Part shown: piece by piece, positions 9,747 through 20,100 of the stretch
Layout of the letters: every line of letters starts with the position of its first letter
Numbering within the stretch: position 1 is the stretch's first letter
Source of the DNA: Membranipora membranacea
Lineage: Eukaryota > Bryozoa > Gymnolaemata > Cheilostomatida > Membraniporidae
DNA: 64,000 bases
Assembly: GCA_914767715.1 (NCBI GenBank)
Contig: OU612071.1
Coordinates: forward strand, 14,442,948-14,506,947
Reading direction: 5' to 3'
Made by a program: the position numbers and the translations under genes
The notes under the pieces: generated by a model
Seen by the model: only the letters and a program-made list of their open reading frames with translations
Database searches by the model: none
Told to the model about the DNA's origin: nothing

Positions 9747-12596
9747 TTATAATTGAAACAAAAGATATTTGAATACGCCAGATTTAAATGATGTTACTTT
9801 GCTCAGTGAGCGTATTGACAAAGGAAGATTATTAAAAGATGAAGCAATTGCAATGTTTAGTTTATCATTAGGAGGTAAAATAAGAAAATTATCTCGCTTG
9901 GGGTATCTTCGATTTCTAGAAAGAAAAAGATCATTAATATAGCTAGGTGTGTTGTTATACATTATTCTGTAGGCATAGAGAGAACTAAAATATATAAGAA
10001 GACTAGGAAGTGGCAATATTTTTAAAGTACGACATAAGAAAAACGTATTTGATAATTGAACTGGATTGTAATGAATATTTGCAATAATTCTTAGCGCAGC
10101 TTTCTGATAAACATAAAGTGAATCTAGCTGATATTTTGGACTGATATTCAAGAAAAATTGTATTCCATTTATGATGTGGCAATGTATGAATTGAAAGTAA
10201 AACTGTCTGGCTGATTGTGTGGTCAAAAATGTTCTGCATAATTGTAACAAATTGGTATTTTTTTGTATTTTAGTTTTTATTAATTCAATATGATTATCAA
10301 ATGACATCGAATCTCTAATTGTAAATCCGAGTAGTTTAGTGGTAGATGATTGTAACAGGGTGGTATTGGAGAATTTTAAATCAAATTTATGTTTTGCATT
10401 GCCAAAAACAAGGTAATGGGATTTTTTTATATTTATTGTCATCCGATTATTATAGCACCATTCTTGGATGACACCCAAGTCACCCCTACAATGTTGCTCC
10501 AGAGACTGTGGATCTTTCTGATGGCATATAAATACAGTATCGTCTGCATACGCATAAGCAGTTGAGGACAGGGGTAAATTTAACATATCATTTATGAACA
10601 CAAGAAATAAAGTTGGAGCTAAAATTGAACCCTGTGGGACACCTATGTTAATTGGTTTTTTTTCTGAAGCAATTTGATTATAAAATACATATTGTTGCCG
10701 GTCATCAAGAAATGATTTTATCAACTTCAATGAGGGACCAATTATTTTATAAGAAGCGAGTTTATTAAACAAGATATCATGGTTTACACAGTCGAAAGCC
10801 TTACAGAAGTCCAAGAACATTCCTATAACACACCTATTTTTTTGCTTTTGGTGGAGCACATCTGACACCACTTTATGTACAGCATCAGAGCAAGAGTAAT
10901 TACTTCTGAATCCTGATTGAAGAGGGTGAATAGCTTTTATGTCAGTCAGGAAAGTCATTAAACATTTATTTATATGTTTTTCAAAAATCTTTGACAATAT
11001 AGGCAGAATCGATATAGGTCTGTAATTTGATGGATCATTCGGATCTCCACCCTTAAAAACAGGGGTTACTCTAGCTGTCTTCCAACATTTGGGGAAATCA
11101 CCCTCAATAAGAATCTGATTGAAGATGTCGGTCAATATATAAACGACAAAAGGGAGCGTCTTTTTAAGCATCATAACTGAGATACCATCAGGACCAGTCG
11201 ATTTCTTATCAGAAAAAGATTTGAGATATAGGCAAATTGATGCAGGAGTAAATCTTTTAAAGTTAGACAAGAATTTTTCCTGAGAGTTTGTAGGTAGTAG
11301 ATTATCTCTGATTTCAGGGGTATTTTTTGAATGATTTTCCTTTTTAAACCCATGACCTAGTATATCAGCGATTGTTGAGAAATGATTGTTCAGGTCTTTG
11401 CTGGTAAGAGTTGAAGAAGAACTAGAAGACTTATTCTTTGTCTTTCCGATGTTGAGGGCGTCCCAAATTGGTTTTGTATTATTATTTGCTGAGTTTTTAA
11501 CCAAACCAGAAAAATACGTCTTCTTTTTTTTGTTTATAAGATTTGTAACTAAATTTCTCTGCTTTTTGTAATCATCCCAGTTTTGAGAGCGTTTTAGTGA
11601 ATCCCTTATTTTCATTTGTCTAGAGACTTCAATATCAAGCCATGGTGGTAAAACTTCTGTCTTTACAAAACGAACTTTCCTCCTAACATTTAGACTAATT
11701 TTCTCCAAAAACAACTGATTGAAACTTTCTATCATCTCACTAGATGACCTGAGATATCGAATGATATCCCAATTAACATCTGAAAAAGATCTGCGTAAAT
11801 TTTCTGCGGTCATTCTAGAAAAGTCATTGAAGCTTATTTTGAATTTTTTTACACTTGGGACAACACCTATTTTTCTTATGCTATATGTGAGATAGTGATC
11901 ACTTACAGCTGTTTTTAATACTGAGGTATGTCGTAAGTTACAATCCTTATTTGTGTAAATATGATCAAGCAGGCTAGATGAATTTTCGCTGACACGTGTT
12001 GGCTCATTCACCATTTGTTTGAAAGAGAATCTGGAGAAAATTGGTAGCCATTTTTTCTTTCTGCTATTTTCCAAGAGATTTACATTGAAGTCACCAAGAA
12101 TGATGACTTCCTCTGTGTGCTTGGTGCAACAATCTATGTAAAGTCTCAAAGAGTCATTCCAAGAAATTAATGAGTTCGGAGGACGATAAATGAAGGAAAT
12201 TAAGAAAGCATGAGATGCTTTATGGCGAATTTTGATGGTAATAGATTCATCAATTATGTGATTGAAATCATTGATTAATTCATATTGAATACCCTGCTTT
12301 ATATAACATATTATACCACCTCCAGGTCGAGGTTTCCTATCTCTTCTTAACATATCATATGATGGAATTTGATAAAAAGAATCTGGTTTGTTTCCATCCA
12401 GAAAAGTCTCGCTTAAACCAAAGATTGAAAAATTGTAAGTAGACAATATGTGTCTCACTTCATCAATTTTTGAAGTGATTCCACGAATATTCAAATGGGC
12501 AAAAGAAAAACGATTTTTGATCACTTTTAAAGTGTCAAAATTAGGTTGAGAAAAATTTGTATTGAAAGGTTGGCCTGTTGTTTGGAGCTTACTCAT
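9747..12596 (-). CDS. LINE ORF2: apurinic endonuclease plus reverse transcriptase
   Basis: The 949-aa protein makes and inserts the cDNA by target-primed reverse transcription. The N-terminal endonuclease/exonuclease/phosphatase domain (about residues 30-240) shows HLNIRG, LSET (about 61-64), the GDFNVN box (168-173), LLDHIYTN and the SDHY catalytic His box (232-235). The RT domain (about 500-780) shows TPVFKGG, NYRPISILP, the QSGFR block, the FLDFCKAFD motif with its catalytic Asp (about 595-602), GVPQGSILAP (662-671) and the YADD active site (683-686). All expected catalytic residues are present and the frame is unbroken. The start ATG (12596-12594) lies inside the end of ORF1 (ATGAGTAA), suggesting translation by termination-reinitiation. 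No C-terminal RNase H domain is seen. Confidence 0.95.
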   Translation of the reverse strand: MSKLQTTGQPFNTNFSQPNFDTLKVIKNRFSFAHLNIRGITSKIDEVRHILSTYNFSIFGLSETFLDGNKPDSFYQIPSYDMLRRDRKPRPGGGIICYIKQGIQYELINDFNHIIDESITIKIRHKASHAFLISFIYRPPNSLISWNDSLRLYIDCCTKHTEEVIILGDFNVNLLENSRKKKWLPIFSRFSFKQMVNEPTRVSENSSSLLDHIYTNKDCNLRHTSVLKTAVSDHYLTYSIRKIGVVPSVKKFKISFNDFSRMTAENLRRSFSDVNWDIIRYLRSSSEMIESFNQLFLEKISLNVRRKVRFVKTEVLPPWLDIEVSRQMKIRDSLKRSQNWDDYKKQRNLVTNLINKKKKTYFSGLVKNSANNNTKPIWDALNIGKTKNKSSSSSSTLTSKDLNNHFSTIADILGHGFKKENHSKNTPEIRDNLLPTNSQEKFLSNFKRFTPASICLYLKSFSDKKSTGPDGISVMMLKKTLPFVVYILTDIFNQILIEGDFPKCWKTARVTPVFKGGDPNDPSNYRPISILPILSKIFEKHINKCLMTFLTDIKAIHPLQSGFRSNYSCSDAVHKVVSDVLHQKQKNRCVIGMFLDFCKAFDCVNHDILFNKLASYKIIGPSLKLIKSFLDDRQQYVFYNQIASEKKPINIGVPQGSILAPTLFLVFINDMLNLPLSSTAYAYADDTVFICHQKDPQSLEQHCRGDLGVIQEWCYNNRMTINIKKSHYLVFGNAKHKFDLKFSNTTLLQSSTTKLLGFTIRDSMSFDNHIELIKTKIQKNTNLLQLCRTFLTTQSARQFYFQFIHCHIINGIQFFLNISPKYQLDSLYVYQKAALRIIANIHYNPVQLSNTFFLCRTLKILPLPSLLIYFSSLYAYRIMYNNTPSYINDLFLSRNRRYPKRDNFLILPPNDKLNIAIASSFNNLPLSIRSLSKVTSFKSGVFKYLLFQL

Positions 12597-13842
12597 CTAT
12601 ATGTCTTGTGGTGTTCCTTTTATCTCCTGGTGTTTTCAATGATAGTATAATATTGTACATTGAAGGGAATTTGATTTTCCCTATCTCCATAGCTTTCTTT
12701 GTCTCATTCTCCGACTGGAACTGGATACTGATGGCACGTAGTGGTCTGTCATCTCTATCCCTCAGTCTCTTGACGCAAAGTGCTCTAAATTCATGGTTGA
12801 CATCTCTCAAAATGTCCTCTTCTCCAAATGCCAATGGCACATTAGGGACAATCAGGATGTTTGTAGGTTTTGCTACAGTGTGCCTCATTGATGATCCACC
12901 AAGGAAATTAGTTTTCCAGCCTTCAATTATACGTGTTCTCTGTGTATCATCTTCAATTTGTATGATAAACTTACACCTATCCGGGTATTCTCTACTAAAT
13001 TGATATTTGTTTATAATTGTAATATCCATTGGTCCAAAAACTTTGCACAAGTGCAATCTTATTTCATCTTTTTCTATTTCTTGCGGTCGTGCCAAGTTAT
13101 GAAGAACAATACATTTCTTCCAGTTGAAGATAGATGTTGTTTTATTTTGGTTGTTATATTTCGTTTGTTCTCTCCGCCATTGGATTGGCTCATCTTTTTT
13201 TTCGGTGTTGCTCCTGGTGTTCTGGTGTACGATATTACGTTTGAGCACATCAGAGGCGAGGACTTTATGATTTTTCAACTCATCTGTCATGCTCTTCATC
13301 TCTGTAGAGAGGACTTTTATGTCCTCTCCTAAACATGACATTTTTTTTTCTATGTTTATGGTGTTATCACTGTATTTCCCTTCTAAGAGTTCCAATGTTT
13401 TTCGCAAGTATGCGACATCACTCGTTAAGGTTTTGACTTGGAGTGCCAGGTACTTACAATTAGTACACTCCGATGTAGTCATTGTTGGTGCTTGATGAGA
13501 TGATTTACTAAAGGTACAAATACCAGTGTCTGAGGTACTATTACCAATATCAAAGTTTTTGTTGATGATACCCTTCAATGGCGATCTACTTCTTGACTTG
13601 CTGCTTTCTAGCTCGTCCAATGCGTCAACGTACTCCTGCTCAAAATCTACCCAGGTACATTGTACTCCTGCCTTGTTCAAATATCGCTCAGCATTTTCAA
13701 GGGTGCGAAAACCCTTGAATGATGCGCCACTGACTTTATTCACTGAGTCGTTACATTTAAGCCAGTTTTTAAAAATACCTGTTGTCTTTCCTGTGGCAAC
13801 AGCATAGAATGCGTATCCTTTCTTCTTCTTAGTATCACTCAT
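12589..13842 (-). CDS. LINE ORF1 with N-terminal Cauli_VI/RNase H1-type hybrid-binding-like domain
   Basis: 417 aa counted from the ATG at 13842; the open frame extends upstream without an ATG. Residues about 9-60 match the short domain shared by RNase H1 N-termini and caulimovirus viroplasmin (Cauli_VI): YAFYAVATGKTTGIFKNW, then a C-x-V spacing, GASFKGF and an xxAExYL end. This fold binds RNA:DNA hybrid or dsRNA. A Ser/Lys-rich linker follows, then a pair of Cys residues (CTNCK), a coiled coil (about 130-205, heptad Leu/Ile/Met) and a C-terminal region with RRM-like spacing (KKCIVLHNL, RAISIQFQSE). No CCHC knuckles are seen. It is probably the RNA-binding chaperone of the element. The last 8 nt overlap ORF2. 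Confidence 0.9.
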   Translation of the reverse strand: MSDTKKKKGYAFYAVATGKTTGIFKNWLKCNDSVNKVSGASFKGFRTLENAERYLNKAGVQCTWVDFEQEYVDALDELESSKSRSRSPLKGIINKNFDIGNSTSDTGICTFSKSSHQAPTMTTSECTNCKYLALQVKTLTSDVAYLRKTLELLEGKYSDNTINIEKKMSCLGEDIKVLSTEMKSMTDELKNHKVLASDVLKRNIVHQNTRSNTEKKDEPIQWRREQTKYNNQNKTTSIFNWKKCIVLHNLARPQEIEKDEIRLHLCKVFGPMDITIINKYQFSREYPDRCKFIIQIEDDTQRTRIIEGWKTNFLGGSSMRHTVAKPTNILIVPNVPLAFGEEDILRDVNHEFRALCVKRLRDRDDRPLRAISIQFQSENETKKAMEIGKIKFPSMYNIILSLKTPGDKRNTTRHIDE

Positions 13843-13942
13843 GTAAGGTGTTGTTATTGTCAAATTTTGGTTATTTATGAGAAAATTCTGAAGAGAACTT
13901 TTCACACCCAACTGTCTAGCATGACCTAACAACTGTCTAACA

Positions 13943-13952
13943 TTATTGTATT
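13943..13952. repeat. LINE target-site duplication, 5' side
   Basis: ttattgtatt directly after the 5' end of the element, matching 9471-9480. Confidence 0.8.
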
Positions 13953-14150
13953 GCCATCACAGGTTGCACATTTAAAATTTAATTTGGATGAAGTTGAATT
14001 GTCAAACAATAACTGCTTTGTTAACCAATTTATTGAATATGATACTTTACAGATAGAGTACGTAATATCGCCATCACAAAATAATGATGGGAAGCCAGAA
14101 AAAGAGTGATTACTGTCTCGAATACAATGTATTTTATATTTAATATAGGA

Positions 14151-14156
14151 TTTATT
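14151..14156 (-). terminator. AATAAA overlapping the stop of the propeller membrane-protein gene
   Basis: The minus strand reads TTTTAATAAATCC, so the TAA stop and an AATAAA hexamer overlap. If used, the 3' UTR would be only some 20 nt; a further ATTAAA-like site lies near 14139-14144. Confidence 0.3.
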
Positions 14157-17100
14157 AAAACAAGGGCACAGCTTTGGGAGTGATAGAGTTTCTTAACACC
14201 CCCTTCGGAGGAGGGGACGACGCCTGCGGATAATTATAATCCGCTAATTGATTGTCTGGGATGTCAGCAGCAGGCTTAAGAGATCCCTTTTTAGCAGACT
14301 TAGGAGATTTGCTCTCCTTATAGGGGCTGTCTTTCTCTTTCTCTTTTTTACTTTTCTTTTCTTTCTTCTCTTTGGCACCGCTCCCATTATCAGCCTTCTT
14401 GTCTGCCAAACACAAAAAAATATGAATACTCATTTTTATGTGTATGTAACAGTAGCAGATGAGGTGGCTCTGATTGGCTTGGTGGAGTGAGAGGAAATGC
14501 CAATTGGTCAAAGGTACTTTTTTGAAAGTACCATATTGACCTGGCATATTTGGCTCTCTCCCCAATAATTCAGAGCAAACGCATTGGCTAATGTAACAGT
14601 AGCCAATAAGTTGGCTCTGATTCGCTGGTGGGAGGCAGATTGGGATAATCTAATGCCAATGTCATCTCGTGATATAGTGAAAACGAATTCTTTCACATGT
14701 CACTATCGTGAAATGACATTTGCTCTTTTCCAACCAAACAAAAACAACTAATCAGATTGAACCAAAATATTATATATCACATTTTATAATAATGCATTTA
14801 TTGACACATTTTATTCTAATAGATTTAAGGTGACATTTTATTTTAATACATTTGTTATAATCCATTATTATAATGGCTAATGCAACAGCAGACCAATTGT
14901 TGAATGTTTAATGAATGTTGTACGTCGTGCCCTTCAAATTTTTCAATTACAAATATAGGCATTCCCTACTGCAAACAAGCTTTCTATACATCCTGCTTTT
15001 ATATTTATGTAAACTCTTATTTCCCCACCAACTAAGTTGAAAATTTATAACATTTTGCTACAGTATGAGGTTAGGTTTTTCAGAGTTACCTCTCTTGATC
15101 ATTTACAGATGAGACCATAACATACCCCCTATAATAAGGGACAACACCTGGCACAACCCTAATTTTCATCGGTTGGAAATTATCACTACAATGAACAAAA
15201 TTTGCAAGAGTTAATAGTATTCCATTACCAGAAATCTGCTGGCGGCTTTTTTTAACACTTTTATTGGCAGTCTATTTCATTCCGGTAGCGGAATGTTTTC
15301 CGAATAGTGCCGGAAAAAAAGAGGAAAAGGAAAAAAAGCTTAAGAATGAAGATAAGTTAAAATGGACATAAATTATTTGCATTTTACTGACTGTTATAAT
15401 AATCCACATTACTGGCCATAGTAGTTGGCACCTTCTACTGTAACCTTGGCTCTGGTTGGTTGATCTGTAGGAAAGAGCCAATGTCAGGTTGGACGGTACT
15501 GTCATGAATCCAGCTATTGATATCGAGTGAATGTGAAAGTAACATAGTTTCACTTTTACTACATATCAATAGATACTTTCTGTGACCTGGCATTCGCTTT
15601 TTTACCCACCAACCAGCTAATAGCCATCACCTTGGCACTACTATATTTTAAATTCCTGCTATTTTAAAAATAATTTCTATAGTAACAACCATATTTTTAA
15701 GAGTTTTTTTGACCTCTTATCGAACACTGAATATTTTAGCACAACACCAAGGCTTTTATCGAGAATTTTTTAGTTCTTTATTTAATAAATCCATCCATTC
15801 ATACTGATGTACTAACCTTTCTTTGGTTTATCTTTCTTGCCATTCTCATCAACGACACCGTCCCAGAATTCTTCCTGGGTTCTCTCCCTAGATGGCGCAG
15901 CGTCGGCATATGACGTCTTCAAATATCAATAAACAGCTATTAACTGGTGATTAGACAACCATAACAGGGATTTAGTTAAACCACTGCTGTCACAGCTGGG
16001 CTTTGCCAGCATAGCCACCAGTCAAAAATTTAAACAAAGAGTTGTGGCATCAAAACATCTAGCCAGTAGTTTGCATGGAATTATTTGAGCTCTCAAAATG
16101 AAGGGAGTTTCTTCTTCCCCAGACATCCACCAATCAGGTGCCTTTAAAATCTAGCTGAGATTCAACATTTCTTTTAGTGTTGGATCTCAGCTAGATTTTA
16201 AAGGCACCTGATTGGTCAGGGTCAACTTTTGTCATCACTTCTTGAGTGAGACTGTTACATACATGGCCATCATTGAATGGGCTCTTCTTCAGTTTATCGG
16301 CTGCTGTTTTACTCTTGGGCTTCTTGTAGTAGTGGTTTGTCTCCCCTGTACCTGTTTTACCCATCTCAGTTGATGCAACTAAAAAATGCATTGACCAATT
16401 TTGATGAAAATGGAGTAACACGACAACGCAACTTAAGTTACTCATAGCGAAATGGCAACTTAACAAATATAGATAACAATAAATTGGATCTATTGAAAGG
16501 TTAGCACTAGCCCCTATCAAGTAAGGTCAGAATGATGAAGTCTAGTTTCTAATATGTAGCCTTAGCACTTGCATGTTAATGAAACTGGGCTCCAAGCGAT
16601 GCATTTCTTCAGTCATTTTAAATTCTAAACTCCACATAAGTAGAGGGGTCTGAAGCAGCAAATTGTAGCCATGAATACAGCAATTTGGTCTACAGATTAC
16701 GGTAAGAGAAATAATTGCTAACTATTAGAGCAGTTTATCAAAGGTTTAAGCGGACGACAAAGAACTCATCTTAGGTGATCAGGTTAGCCTACTGGTTAGC
16801 AGGTTGGATCATTGATCTGACGACCGGGGTTCGATTCCCGCGTATTGCCACTCGTGTTACCTGTGAAACCGAGTTCGGTAGGGCGTTCGAATGGTTACAA
16901 ACGCTTTATGAAATCTAGGTCCTCAATAGCCAGGGCTGGCTTTAGAGTATATGTCCCAGTGACCGGGCGGTAAAGATGTAGTGCAAAACCGCTGAGAAGT
17001 ACCTATTGTGGCACAATAAACGGTATAAAAATAAACTCATTATTATTATCAATATTTCATTATTCTTTTAATCACTAACACCCGATATTTCTGGCAGGCT

Positions 17101-20100
17101 TTAGTAATTCAAAGTAAAGCAGCCAGTACTGCTTTTGTTACACAAGATTATTCATCATGTAAAAATCCAATCATCTTCTGGTTAATAATTATGGATAGCA
17201 CTAGAAATCGCCCATCCATTAGAGATTATGGTTTTGACACAAGACCCAATTGATAAAGCTATAAACAATACTTAGTACTCAATACCCCACAGCTATATCA
17301 AACTTGAGATAAGAGTGCAATTCCTAAGGATATCCACAAATTATAACTTGCAGGGGAGCATGACCAAATGAGGTTGCTCTGATTGTTTTTTGTGTGTGTC
17401 ACTCTACCCTACCAGCCAGAGCAAACACATTGGCTAGGGAGTATTTCAATCTTCACTGTGAAAATGTTGAACAACTATAAACAGAATAACTGAATACAAA
17501 AACCATAGGTCTCTAAGATGTTTTATATTGCGATCTTACCACGAATCATTTTTTTCCGTTGGCTGTAATAGAAATTGAACAATACCATACTGTGGTGCTT
17601 TATAGTAAATACTGAAAACATCAACAGGGATGAGGACAATATATCAGTGATACTTCTCATTGTTGAAATACTTTTGAAATATAAATAAGATACCAAACGC
17701 TCATTCAATCACCCAATCAATCAACTAACCAAAAACTCAAACATTCAATCAATCAGCTGCCCAGCCAATCAACTTTACCCAACCAATCAACTACCCAACC
17801 AATCAACTCCCCAGCCAATCAACTACCCAACCAATCAACTACCCAACCAACTAACTCCCCAACCAATCAACAATCCAATCAATCATTCATCCAATCAATC
17901 AACTACCGAACCAATCAATTATCTATCCAATGAACCACCCAACCAATCAACAACCCAATAAATCAATTATCCAACCCATCAATTATCCAACCACTCAATT
18001 ATCCAACCAATCAACGATCCAACCCAATCCATCAATTAATCAATCACAACAAAATCAATGATCTACACTCAATCAATCAATCAATCAGTACACAACTTTA
18101 TAAATAGATTGGGGTAATCACACCTACCATTTTTCAGATATACCTCTGGTACCGAACCGAGCTAACATCACACATATCCCCATCCCGAGAGTAGAAAGAA
18201 CTGCTACCCTTAGTCCCCATTTCGCCCAAAACGCAACTGTAATCAAGTTATCGTTTTATAACTTCATTTAATCCAGTTTATATATTCAATCAAACTATTA
18301 TTTCATGGATTGATTGAACATAAATACATTACTGTTGATTAAAAAAGTTCAAATAACAGTATAGAGTAATGCAATGACAATTTGTAAAGTGACTAGCTCG
18401 GTAACACGGTCACTGAGTCTCAAAACTGGATCACAGGAAACAGTAATATACGGCAGCGAAATTAACAGAGTGCTTACTTTGCTATATGGCCACTTTATTT
18501 ATTGAAATAGCCTGGACTATAGAGAATTTATCACTGGGCTTTTCAAGGTAAGATTATCAACCAATAAAACCGGCATACAAATTTAGGATCAAAGGATCAG
18601 CCAATCAGAATGCAGACAAAAAGTTAAAGAATCTTAGGTTCAAATTAGTCTAAGTGCTCAGACTCCAAGGCGCCTTGGAGTCTGAGCACTTAGAATAGGT
18701 CTAAATGCACCCTGTAAAAAGCTGACCCAATAAATAATTGGCCCTGTAAATTCTGTTGTTGGACGATAATCAACTACAGTGAATGCCATTCACTAACTCA
18801 CCTACATTGATCGGACGAAGCTCAACAATTCTAATTTTACCTCCTGGCTCAGATAAAACTGCGTATCCGTGTTCATCGTCTTTATCCAAAACCAGCAGCA
18901 TGATGGGATCATTACTTCTGTGAAAACAAGTAAGTGTAAGTGGAATTTAAAAACCTCAATACACAGTATCAGTACTAGTTCAGCTTTCAAAACGACCTGG
19001 AAACTCCACTGACGCTTGAAGCTCCGCTTATACATGATTTTTCTGTGGCTTTCAAGATGATATAATCGCCCTTCACGGGTTGAAAAGAGCTCAAACTGGA
19101 AGGAGAAAAGGTTATAGAGAATAGGGGAGGACAATACTGATCACATGATATACTAGTGCAGGTATATCTCTGATTGATAGAGAGTGAATAAATTCAGTTA
19201 GCATGAGTATCATCACAAGGAATATGGTGTGACGACCGTCGACCTGTGACGACAGGGGCGGGTTCATGTTGGGTGCTCATACTAATTTAACTTAAACGAT
19301 CAGAGATATACATGATAATAGTGTTATTTCGATGTCAGTGTGGCAGAGGACAGATTCAGAATATATCAGCACAAGTTTTATTTTCTAAAATGAATAATAT
19401 TTTCAAAGGTTGTAGACAGGATAAGCTGAGAGCCTAATAAATGCCAGATTTGAAATCCCCATGTTCCATTTTATATTCCCACCAATTTTTTTAACTCTGC
19501 TGCCATCCAGTGTTGAGATATAGGCAGCAGTACCTGATGGGTGTAAAAAAATTCCTGAAGCTGTGACATTGATAATGGGAAACCCTTCTAGGTCATGTGA
19601 CGGATAGCGTTGAAAAGCATTAGTATTTTAGTATTCAAGCATCTAATCAATCTCTTGATCTATGCCTTTCGCTTTGAAACCCTGACAAGAGCCCTTAGGA
19701 AAGTATGTATTTACTGAGCAAACTCACCTAATCAACATCACACATCATTATTGAACTCTATCCAACGTCAAACTTTTCGGAATTATCTCTACCTTACTCC
19801 AAGATTTTTACACACCATTAGGAATAAATTCTAGAATATGATACTGTTAGCCCTGAAAAGTGGTGGACAGATGTAGTGGAGCATGGATATTCCAAATCTT
19901 GCATCTAAGCTCATTCCCTGTCTATTAACCACCAAGGCCCCTCTTGCAGCAATGTGTGAAAGCCAGTGATTCACCTACTGTCCGCAGTCGCAGGCAACTG
20001 CATTTCTAGACACTCACGAGCACATGTAGGCTGGACCATCCTTCGTATCTGCGTTTCGATCCGTGACATGGTGACACGCTGACGTGACTTGGCCTTCACT

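Larger units (their letters stand above)
9481..13942 (-). mobile_element. Nearly full-length non-LTR retrotransposon (LINE), two ORFs, poly(A) tail
   Basis: The minus-strand element ends in AATAAA-containing 3' UTR and a poly(A) tail (T run 9481-9499 on the plus strand). It begins about 100 bp upstream of the ORF1 Met. The 10-bp direct repeat ttattgtatt occurs exactly at 9471-9480 and 13943-13952, as expected for a target-site duplication. ORF1 (12589-13842) and ORF2 (12589 overlap region to 9747) are both intact, so the copy looks young. The APE endonuclease plus RT without RNase H or LTRs places it in the Jockey/CR1-like group; a poly(A) tail is not the rule in CR1, so clade assignment is left open. 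It lies between two minus-strand genes. A 5'-truncated relative is at 15247-15364. Confidence 0.95.

Noticed and set aside
13843-13932. Longer ORF1 of the LINE from a TTG at 13932
   Set aside because: No ATG in this extension; the first Met at 13842 lies just before the conserved N-terminal domain.
17705-18090. Possible CRISPR-like array
   Set aside because: Animal DNA with contiguous degenerate 12-16 bp units and no spacers: a minisatellite.
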